Assembly (NCBI GenBank): GCA_030323885.1
Contig: CM059199.1
Location: 37,766,590-37,830,589 of the forward strand
Reading direction: 5' to 3'
Length of the DNA stretch: 64,000 nucleotides
Origin: Branchipolynoe longqiensis
Lineage: Eukaryota > Annelida > Polychaeta > Phyllodocida > Polynoidae
The position numbers and the translations under genes were made by a program. Positions 12,501 through 24,793 of the stretch are shown in pieces. Below the pieces are notes generated by a model that did no database searches, was not told where the DNA came from, and worked only from the letters and a program-made list of their open reading frames with translations. Position 1 is the first letter of the stretch; each line of letters opens with the position of its first letter.

Positions 12501-15500
12501 CCTAGTTTTAATCTCTTTAAACAAAATTGTTATATTCTTCAAAACAAATCCCCCCGGTGCTATGAGACTGGTCTGCTAGCCGCAAGGTTGCATAATCCGA
12601 CTTTTATAAGTTTAATTTCTGCCATTTTTACCGATAAGTGCATGAGGTCAATCGTTATGATCTCTCTCATTTTAGTTAAAATAATTGTTTATTACAGAAA
12701 ACTAACTTTTGGAAATATTTGAAGTGAAAACATGCTACATTGATTTTGGAGCGCACGTTCGAATGCTAAATAGCATAGGCTCTATCACTAACACACTGTA
12801 ATGAATTTACTTAAATATTCCCTTCTATAGAGCAAAACATGCTTAATAAGTGCATATGTAGGATAAAATCTAGGGAAGTGTTTTGGTTTCGAAAATTTGA
12901 TTCTCTCATGTGACTTTAATAAATATAATTTACTTTCACACATTACAATTATTATATGCTTAAAGTATGGTAGCCATTGATTACTTTCCCTACGAATCCT
13001 ATACTACTATAACAGACACTAATGTTATTACTATTCTTATTATGAATACATAATATATATGTGTCATGGGGGTGATGAAAATGGGAATTATTGCGCCTAG
13101 AGCGGGACCCGAACCCACATCTCTTTGCATTCCGGGCCAGTGTGCTAACCATTACACCACCTAGGCTCCCTGATATCAACACACGACCCACGCCTACCTG
13201 TCTATGTGGCCACTTGCCCGAGAGGTCAGTGCACACTACTACACTCGTCCCCCTGGAATTGTAAGTCTTTTAATGCTTACAATTACATATATACAGGCAA
13301 TGCACTTACACATACATACACAGGGTAGGTTCAACAACCATACATCGCATAGCTTGTATAGGATCCTGGTCACGGCAACCAGTGTCGTGGGGGTGATGAA
13401 AATGGGAAATATTGTGCCTAGAGCGGGACTTGAACCCACATCTCTTTGCATTCCGGGCCATTGTGCTTAACCATTACACCACCTGGGCTCCCTGATATCA
13501 ACACACGACCCACGCCTACCTGTCTATGTGGCCACTTGTCCGAGAGGTCAGTGCACACTACTACACTCGTCCCCCTGGAATTGTAAGTCTTTTAATGCTT
13601 ACAATTACATATATACAGGCAATGCACTTACACATACATACACAGGGTAGGTTCAACAACCATACAGCGCATAGCTTGTATAGGATCCTGGTCACAGCAA
13701 CCAGTGTCGTGGGGGTGATGAAAATGGGAAATATTGTGCCTAGAGCGGGACTTGAACCCACATCTCTTTGCATTCCGGGCCATTGTGCTTAACCATTACA
13801 CCACCTGGGCTCCCTGATATCAACACACGACCCACGCCTACCTGTCTATGTGGCCACTTGCCCGAGAGGTCAGTGCACACTACTACATATGTATTACCGT
13901 ATTCTCACGGGTGAACACCAATGTGGGGGTTAACGCCCACCACCCACATGGCCAATATTTCGTAAACACCCCTTAAATGCCTGTCTGTGGGTAAATGCTC
14001 AACCCCACTTCGGTGATTTGCCAATTTAAACGCCTAGGGTGTTAACTCTTGAGAAAACGGTACTATTGTAGTGGTAAGAGGAAATTTAACAAACTACAAC
14101 CTTTCGTCGGCCATACTTGTCTGCCCACCAGCCAAAGATGGGCGAACCAATTGAGAAGCCAATGAAGACGACCTTCGAAGATAAACAACAATATTTTAAA
14201 CATCTCATATAATAAGGTTCAGCATCTTCAGATTAGGCATTCATAGGCATATGCACTGTGTAGGTGTGAACAAACTTTGTTCTGTGAAGCCAGTTTTGGG
14301 GAGATTGGCAGTCCTCCTACAGATGGTCAAGACAGGACTAGGTTATCCTCTGTCTCTTGCATATTGGTCATATGTTCTTGACACACAGTTTTAGTGTGAG
14401 CACTGTTAGGGTATACTGACAGTGCATCACATTTTGGTGAGATGTCCTGACTTACAGCTGGTTAGAGATGATTTGTTTGAAAATGAGCGTGTGATGGAGT
14501 TTGTTACGATTCCATCTACAACTTATTACTAAATTTTGAGGGCAACTGGTTTTTTACCAAGCATTCATTTTCCATTTTTAACTTGGGAAAGCTTTTTGTT
14601 GTTGGTTTTATTTCTCATATAGGATTTGTGAATTTACCACATTTGCATGCTTGTTTGGAATAGATTTCTGTGCTTTATTTTACCTGTTTGAAATGTAATA
14701 TTATGCTTAACCACTGTATGACTCCCAATAGCCGATGTTTACTTTTTGTGCTGGGGGGGGGGGGATCATTAAACAAACAAACAAAAACATATGCACTGTA
14801 CCCTAATTACACACAAACCACAGAACAACCATTATAAGTATAACGACACATATATGCCATATATAATATATATATATATTATCCAGCTCCTACAACATAA
14901 ACAAGACAAGGCACAGTTAGGATGAGAAAGTCTCTGGCTGGCACCCATGAAAAGAGCCTGGCGTTTATCATTTAAAGTGAACATTCGGGTGGTAAGTGGA
15001 ATGCCGCAGGCAGGCCATGTAGACCCCAGTCACACTACTGCTTACCACTTGCGACCACTTTGCAACCACAAAACAAGGTTGGTCACAAACAACTCGCAAA
15101 TGGTGGTCCAAAGTGGTCGCTGATCTTCTTGCAATCAAAATAGCTAGAAGGGGATTACAGCTGCTGCAGTAAAAACATCCTTGCGACCGAAATGGTTACC
15201 CACAGGTCGGTGACCATTGCTTTGGTTGCAAGGAGGTCACTGGTGACTGGGTTCTTTGGTCCAACGTGGTCGCAAGCCATAATGTGACTGGGGCTTTAGT
15301 CTCCATGACCAGACTAGCTGCAGTCAAGTGGGAGGCCTCTGGTTTGACAAGCAAGATGGCGGTGTAAACAAATGATGACGTCATGTGGAGGATCCCTATA
15401 GGCGATTTCCTTGACCAACCTGCCCTCTGAGATCAATGGAATAACTAAGGTGGAAAGCAGCTCACTGCGCATGCTCAACCGGAAGAGGGCTGCTGCCTGG

Positions 15501-18500
15501 GCCCATGGTGAGGAGGTGAGCGGAAGTTACTCACCGTGGTCATGAGAGCCTCTTGAGTCCTGCTGATGTTCCACTCACAGAACAGGATGTTTCCCAGAAT
15601 GCTCAGCAGCATGATTTCCATGCCGTCCGCAACCTGGCGACATAAATAGACAACTGCCAAATTCAGAAATCAGTCAAGTTACATACATACATTACATACA
15701 TACAATGAAACACAAAAAGTTTGTTTTATTTAACAACACCTCTAGAGCACATGGATTTTTATCATTTGGATGTCAAACATTTGGTCATTCTGACATATTT
15801 CTTTGGAGGAAACCCACTGCCGCCACATAGGCTACTCTCTCCAAAAAGCAGCACATGGTCTTTTATATGCACTTTCCCACAGACAGGACAGCATATACCA
15901 CAGTCTTTGATGAACCAGTTGTGGACCACTGGTTGGCAATGCCACACACAAGGATACATGCATATATACATATGTATACATGCATACACATACATGCATA
16001 CATGTACCCTCAAAGTCAGTGCACAACAATTATAGTCTATTATCTCTTAATATTAATAATAAAAACAATATTATTATTTATGGTGCATTGAAAAGAGATT
16101 TCCGCTGAATCGATGAAGAAACGCAGCTAGTATGCGAGACGAGCGGAAGATTTACACTGTGTAAATATAACATTTGAATTGCCATTTAATGCGCACCTTG
16201 TTTGCCGTGGGATGGCGCCACTGCATGATTATTTCAGAAATTCCTATCTGAAAGCGCTTAGTGACACATCTTGTCGTACACTGTCTTTAGTAGTATAAAG
16301 ACCCATTCATGAGGGTTAATACAAACATATTTACCCAGGACATGCCTGCCATGAGGCCAATCCGAGCCTGCACCCATCCAAAACCGATGTGATCAATTGC
16401 TTCCTCGACTGTGAATCCTAATAAATAATATAAGCATAATCATTAGTAAAGGGATAAGCCACACACAACAACAAAATTTACATTTATAATGAACAAACAA
16501 GTGTGACGAGGTTGGGTCTCTCTCTTTAAACCTTGAAATCGAAAGAAAAGACAACAACGCCTGAATTTCCGACTCCCTCCCCCCTCCGCCCGCGCACCCC
16601 CTCGAGATGTTGGGCATTGGTCATGGACAGATCCGAATCGATAGAGCACGGGCCTCGCGTGTGGGAGATCGGGAGTTCCGTTCCCAGTTGAGTCAATCCG
16701 ATGACTTATAAAATTAATACTTGTCGCTTCCTAGCCTGGCAGTTGGCATTATTAGGATAGGGGAAGGACTGCTTAGCTCAGTGTCAGGATAATGTGACTG
16801 TGTGATCGGGTCATGGTGCTGGTGGCCTGATTTCACAGTGGGGCAGCACTATAAAGTAACCATGAGTGTGCACTGTCACAATTCGGCACCCGTCCTGATA
16901 TGACCTCAGATGTTTCCAGGACGTAAAGGTCCAATGACCAAACAACTATGACTACTACAGCTGGTCCCTTATGAAGGACTGATGCTAGTGCTTTAGCTTA
17001 CGCACCGGAAGTTGTGGTTTATATCCGCTCCAATATCTTTCCTTCACTATTGGCCCAACACTTTACAGTTGCGTAGTCCCATGGTTTTGAATTTCTATAT
17101 TTTTTCTGATATAAATATATTAGATCGATCACTAGTATCTACTTTACATTAGTTCAAGGTTACTTTTATTTTAAATGGTAAACTTTTGAGATATATTGGG
17201 AAAATTAGTTTTGGCAAGCTTGCCAAAACTCTGAAATCACAGACTTCTGCAGTACCAGGTTCTGTTAAGTTGACTCATTATTGCCTTCTATGCAGAAACA
17301 AATGCTTAATAAGTGTATTAGTATCCAAGTTAGATATGTAAAATAAAATCTAGACAATTGGTTTGGTATTGAACATTTCATATTTCATCGGACTATGCAG
17401 CTTTAAACTCACCATTCTTCCTGATGAAACAAATTTGGTAGGATTATCACGTTCCATTTATTTCTAACTTTGTAGGATTATCGCAATACAATTGTTTCTA
17501 ATGCCAACTGCAGGGAAATCATCCGAGCAAATATTTTACATAAAAAAATACACCACTTTTTGTACACTTATCCATCACCTACCCCACCTTCTGCTATGAC
17601 CAGGCATGTTGGGTCCCAGCTTCAGTCCTCACTGAGGGACCAGCGAAAACTGGCAACACAGGTGTTCCGCAGATGTTCGCATGACCCTCTTCATTACATT
17701 CATCACCGGCCAATAATTCGTTGTTGTTTTTTTGTTCAAGTGTTTTTATTCCTCTGAATAACATGTTGTCAGTGCTAATGCACTGGTCTTCCAGCCCCAA
17801 TGACAATTACCTCTACATAGTAAACAAATCTACAACAATATAGATAAACAATTACAGGGAAATAAGCAAAACATTGGTATATGAATGGCAGGTAAAGAAC
17901 AAGATCGGAGAAAAAAGAAATCAGTTGTGTATTGAGGTCAAAACTGCCTCTCCACACTTCTCCTCAGTTCGAACCCAGGTCGACTAAAACCAATGACTTC
18001 AAAATTGAAAAGTGTCACTTCCTAGCCTGGCGCTCTGCATTATTAGGATATGGCATGGACTGGTTGGCTCAGCGTCAGGATAATGTGACTTAGTGGGATA
18101 TCAGGTAATGGTGCTGGTGGCCTGGTCTCCCAGTGGGGCAGCACAATAAAATCACCATGAGTGCACACTGTCACTATTCCGTGCCCGTCCTGATATGACC
18201 TTAGATGCTGACAGGACATAAAACCCCAACAACCTACCAACCAACACTTCTCAAATACATAACCCCGGTAATGGTAAGGGAGCTGCGCCCATATGCATGA
18301 CGCGGTGTTAGCGAGCAAAAACTGGTTTTGGCGGGGATTTCTAGGTTAGCAGCAAAAACTCAGTATGCAAGGAGCGGTGTTAGCGCAAACACACCAAGTG
18401 TAAGCTAACACTGTGTCATGCACACTGTGACAGTACATAAGGGATGGCAGGCCCGCCATCTGTTTGCAGCATAAGTTGACTTATTTCAGTACGCTTACCA

Positions 18501-21500
18501 GCTGTTGGCAGTGTAAGTTTCACAACGTGCACTTGGGCCGTATTCGATTAACACGAGCCGAGCGACTCGGGTCACCCGAGTTGCTAGAATTTCAAATCGA
18601 ACACCGCGAGTGGAGTCGACACATACAGGAGACGTGTGCAAAAAGCCCCCACCCCAGTCACCCACATCTTGGCTGGGGATGGCTAGGAGCGATGACGTCA
18701 CATTTGTGCTGGCACCTGTAGGATAACAGCTACGAGTACAAGTCATACGTGTTGTTTTAATGTTTTTGTTGTTGTTGTTGTTAATAACCCAAATTAAATA
18801 AATGGAAATATGACTAAACTATCCAATCATAAAATACTTTCCTGTAGTTATATCGGTTATTAACACACACACAAAAGGTATTGGCTTAAGCCACCATTTT
18901 TTCCCACCCTGAGCGTGGAGAAGCGTGTTCGTTTATTCAACCTGAGTCTGTAGGATGTGCGCATGCGCCAAAAAGTGACTCGGGTAACCCAAGTTGATTA
19001 AATCAAATAAGCCCATAGTGTCTATATCTTTCCACTAGCTCTACCGATTCCCGCCATTTCTTTCCTGAATATTGAGGAGACCACTGGGAAGTGTTACTGT
19101 TAGCAAAGGGGATTTCATAGTTATTATGTGTATGCATGCATTATGAGTTTTATTATCACCAGTATTATTATTATCTATATCTAAAACAAGCAACAAACTT
19201 AAAGTTGCATAGTCCGATGGATTTGAGTTTCTCTCATTTTCTGAGATAAACATATTAGGTTGTTCATTATAATCTACCTTACTTTAGTTTGAAGCAACTT
19301 TTATTTTAAATCGCAAACTTTTGAGATATTTGAAATGGAAACATGCTAAATTAATTTTTGGCAAGCTTGCCAAAACTCTATCACCATAGGCTTCTGCAGT
19401 AACAGGTTCTATTAATTGACTCAGTCATCTATTCTTTGTGCCGGTAAATGCTTAATAAGTGCATCAGTATCTAAGGTAGATATGTAGAATGAAATCTAGA
19501 TAATTGTTTTGGTTTTGAAAATTTGATGTTTTCATCGGACTATGCAGCTTTAAGTAACTAATTGACCAAACTATGGCATCACGAACCATACCATAGCACT
19601 GAGAACTGATCAGTTCATCTGAATAAAATCTCGACCAATGTTTACTTTTGCAACACTGTCGAACTAAGTCTTTCTCATTTTTGTTAGTTTTTTTGTACAT
19701 TAGTTGATTTAAAGGGAAAAGGTATAGACCCCTTTCAATGTTTATAAACATCATGTATGCGCATGCAGTTTGGCTGCAGAACGAAGGCACACTGCCATTG
19801 AGTTTGACGATAGGTGCAGTGGAACGCGTCGATTTTATTCCAAATTAATAGAAATATAGAACCCTAACCATATAAATTTAATAATATCTTTTCGTTGAAT
19901 ATGTGTTCTGTATGTGTGCCAAGCGGTTTGTTTCTAGGTGGTGTAGTTTTCGAGATATTTCACTTTTTATCTATGAAGATTGTTCACGGCCATTGACAAT
20001 GCATTGAGTTTGCCGATACATACAGTGCAAAACGTCAATTCTATTCAAAATTAATAGAAATGCAGAACCCTAACCATATAAATTTAATATAATCTTTTCG
20101 TGGAAAATGTTTTCTATATGTGTGCTAAGCAGTTTGTTTCTAGGTGGTGTGGTTTAAGAGATATTTAACTTTTTCTGTAGGAAGATTGCTCACGGCCATT
20201 GACAATGCATTGAGTTTACCGATACGCGCAGTGCGAAACGTCAATTCTATTCAAAAGTGATAGAAATGCAGAACACTACTAACCTTATTAATTTAATATA
20301 ATCTTTTCGTTGAATATGTTTGTTTGTTGTTGTTTTACGTCCTAGCAACATCTAAGCTCATATCAGGACGGGTACCGACTTGTGACAGTACGCACTCATG
20401 GCGATTTTATAGTGCTGCCCCACTGGGAAATCAGGCCGCTGGCACCATGACCCGATATCCCACTAAGTCACATTATCCTGACACCGAGCCAACCAGCCCT
20501 TGCCCTATCCCAATAATGCCAAGCACCAGGCTAGGAAGCGACAAATATCAACTCTTAAGTCGCTGGCCTGACTCGATCGGGAACCGAACTTGCAAACTCC
20601 CGATCTTCCGCACGCGAGGCCTTTGCGCTGCCGATTCAGCCACCGCACCCGTTGTTGTGGTCGCAAAGTGGCCGCAATTGGTTGCAATCATATTGTGACT
20701 GGCGGATTAAGACTCCACCTACATGTGCAAATAACATCACGCCTCTACAGCTAGATAAATGATTCACCCGGTACTTGTAGTACACCGGTGAACGACAACG
20801 TAGTCTAAATACGGGCGAAAATAGCTTTAGTATGGAACAAGAAGTAGAATGCCTGGCACCAGTGTCAAATGGTTACATATATCAATCAGCACAGAGTTGG
20901 TGAAATGGGAGAGAATGCAAAAAGACAAGATGGCGGCCAGAGAACGCCATTGATTTCACTTTTAAATTGCATTAAAGCATATGTTTTATTATATTTTCCA
21001 ACTCAAAAGTAGCGGGTAAATATGAAGACATATACAAAGAATAAATGTTGCTTCTTAGATTGTGAAATTAAGCCCTCATAAAGACGCATTTCATTAGCCC
21101 GATTTGTCGACCGTTTTTATATAAGGCTGGTCTTCACCCGTGTACTGGAAGTATGGGGTGAATCTTTTATCTACTCTACAGCGAAATCTGTTCGATTGCG
21201 AATCCCCGCTTCTAAAGCCGTGTTCACACGGACAAAATGTGAGGCGTATCACACAAATCGAATCAGGTGAGGCGAATTAGGCGCCCGTTCACACGGACAC
21301 TGCGTGAGGCGGAAGTGGATAGCTGCGCATGAGCAAGTCCAGGCTAACCAGCGCCATTTTGGGTTCGATGACGCGGCACCAGAGAGTGTGGGTTCGACGT
21401 AGATATGTATTTAATGATTCGTATTGGTTTGGAACGGTCAAAACTTCTGCTGGGCAGTGAAACCCTACAAATAAATGATGAAAAAAATATCTGTGCATAG

Positions 21501-24500
21501 ATAGCAGTTTCATTAATTAAATTATATAATATGCGCTTTTGATCGACCGGAAAGTCAACAAACTGAGGTGTCGACTGCGCATGCGTGTGAGGTGCTTAAT
21601 CCGCCTCAGTGCGTTCACACGGACAAAATAAATCGAATCAGAGAAATCGCCTCACGTAGACTACCTCCCTTAGGTGGTTTACAGGATCCGCATCACGTGA
21701 ATAGAATCAGCCCTAATCCGCCTCAGACGTGCGTTCACACGTGAAATGTGAGGCGAACTATACAAGTCGCTTTCTACGAATCGATTTACATCGTCCGTGT
21801 GAACACGGCTTAAGAATACCCACCAAAAACTGAATAATGCATCAGTTATGATCTATTTTTGTAAAACGTCTTTGCTTTAGAATAGTCTTCCTTTTTTTCT
21901 TTTCTTTTTTTTCTTTACCAATGTTTTATTTGTTTGAAAAATTCCGTTCTGAATCTGGATTTGTCCACAGCGAGAGATCTGAGTGCATGTTTATTTTGTG
22001 GGTTGAATATGTCTTCTAAAGCCTTGTTCACACGGACAAAATGTGAGGCGCATCACACAAATCGAATCAGGTGAGGCGAATTAGGCATCTGTTCACACGG
22101 GCAGTACTTGGGCCGGAAATCGAAATCTGCGCATGAGCAAGTCCAGGCTAACCAGCGCCATTTTGGGTTCGACAATGCTGGCACCAGAGAGTGTGGGTTC
22201 GACCTAGATATGTAATTACTGAATCGTATTGGTTTGGAACGGTCAAAACTTCTGCTGGGCAGTGAAACCCTAAAAATAAATCATGAAAAAAATATCCGTG
22301 CACTTCTAGCAGGTTCATAGACCAAATTATATAATATGCACTTTAGATCAACCGGAAAGTCAACAAACTAAGGTCTCGACTGCGCATGCGTGTCACTTCC
22401 TTAATCCGAATCAGTGCGTCCACACGGGCAAAATTATCCGCATCACAGGAATCGATTCACGTAGACTACCTCGCTTAGGTGGTTTACAGGATCCGCATCA
22501 CGTGAATCGAATCAGCCCTAATCCGCATCAGACATCCGTTCACACGAGAAATGTGATGCGAACTATACAAGTCACTTTCTACGAATCGATTTACATCGTC
22601 CGTGTGAACACGGCTTATATGTGTTCCAAGCGGTTTGTTTCTAGGCAGTGTGGTTTTCGAGATATTTCACCTTTTCTCTATGAAGATTGCTCATAGCCAT
22701 TGAGTTTGCAGTGTGACCGTGTGTCGTCCTGCAGCCAAGCTGCATGCGCACTTACCTATGCTGACCTCATATGAAATAGGTCTTTTGGTGGTCGGGAAAA
22801 CAAGCGAAATCGGAATAGTTCTAATTTGTGCCACAGGGTGGTGCATGCTTAGTACTGAACCTTTCCACTTGGTGGTGGAGAGTGACCTAGATTGGCCATG
22901 TGACAGCTGTTGTTGTGAAATATGGCTGGGATTGATTTTATTGGTGGTTGCTTCATGCCGTGTCAGCAGCATAGGCCATATTCACGGCGAGAAATGTTTG
23001 TTTTTGTTCAAACCCTCGCTTTTACATGTAAAAGCATACAATCAATTTTGTGCCAATGGACACTCATGAATTTGATAAAGTCAAAATCATATAGTTTCTG
23101 GTCAAGCTAAATAAAATTCCAAATGATAGGACTTTTCAGTGATGAAATTAGTTTAAAAACCTATATGAGGTGGTACAAACCAGCTAGCCTCAAAAAGGCT
23201 AAAATGTTTTCTTGTTTTACTTTAGTAAAAAGGTCATGCATGCTATTTGCAGTGTAAAATTGTTGGCGCAGGGCCATGAATTCCACACAGTTTAATGAAG
23301 TGTGCTTTACTGTCAGTGGGGGCTGACATCCAATACATTCAGGGGGAGGGTCCCCCTTCAGCAGAAAAATGTGTGTTAGCCATGAGTGGCCAATATGGCA
23401 TCTTGTTAATACAGCCTGGTCGTGTCGCCCTTCCAGGCGACTCTGCAGCAGTCCGTTCATGGAGGGGGTAATTCTATGGAGTTTGTTGTTTGGGTGTTCA
23501 TCCCATTCGATCTGCCATAGTTTCCACATGTATTTTTGAATGGTAGGTTTCAGATCAGAGTGGGGAATATGACAGTGTTCCAAAGGAGCAGTCAGGGCTC
23601 GAGTGGCCGCTTGATCTGCTCTCCCATTTCCTGGGATACCCACAGGACTGGGCACCCAACATAGGTGAATGTCAAATTTTGCTATTGAAAGACAGTTTAG
23701 TTTAGTGAGTACTTTAAGTAGTATATTGGGTGGTCCAGTTTCCTATTGTTTAAAGCCTGAAGGCAGGAAAAAGAGTCTATGAAAATGATTAATTTATGAC
23801 TGGCTGAGGTTTCGATGCACTCTAACGTGAGTGGGAGTGCTCATGCCTCAGCAGTAAAGATGGAACTCTGATCTGGAATACGCGTACCTAATTCACGTCC
23901 GTGGACGATTGCTGCCACAGAGACTCTGTTGTCTGTCTTTGACACATCAGTGTAAATGGCTAGGTGGGAACTAAAAGCACTCCGCACATCGATAAAGCTT
24001 TCATGATATTAAAGTGGGTGCATTTGAGATTTCTTCGACATGGCCAGCTGGAGGATGATGTTTGGTTTCCTCAGCTGCCAGGGAGGAACATCTGAGTATT
24101 GTGAGGGTCTATGTTATGTAGATTTGCTCCCAGGGCCTCCAAATGAGGCTTCACTCTGAGGCCTAACGTCTTTATGTATGTTGGCCGTGCTTCATAGAGG
24201 CGTTCATATGGTGTCATAAAAATGCACTTATATGTAGGATTTTAAATATTTCCTTTTAATTTTACCACATATTGCAGAGAGAGTTTGAGCCTTCTACTCT
24301 TAAGGGAGGGCTCTCGGCCTTCAACATAGAGGCTCTGGATGGGCGAGGTTCTAAAAGCCCCCAGGGCCAGCCGAAGGCCTTGATGGTGTATAGTGTCTAA
24401 CTGTGATATGTATGATTTTCTGGCTGAACCATAAACAGTACAGCCATAGTCCAATTTTGAACGTATTAATGTTCTATATAATTGGAGCAGGACAATGTTG

Positions 24501-24735
24501 TCTGCTCCCCACTGTGTGTGGGCTAGAACTTTTAAAATGTCCAGTGCCTTAAGGCATCTGGACTTTAAATACTTAATATTGATTGCATGAGTGGTCAATC
24601 TGTGGAGGTGGTCGGTTAGAGAGGTTTTACTGTATATAAAATATATCAAATACATAGAATATATAAAATATATATAATGTGATAGATATAATATATATAT
24701 ATATATACTATAGCATTCATATATACATATACATG

Positions 24736-24793
<58 letters not shown>

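Noticed and set aside
23161..23655. Stand-alone host protein of 164 codons
   Set aside because: The sequence is the RNase H end and C-terminus of LINE L, matching 52753-53418.
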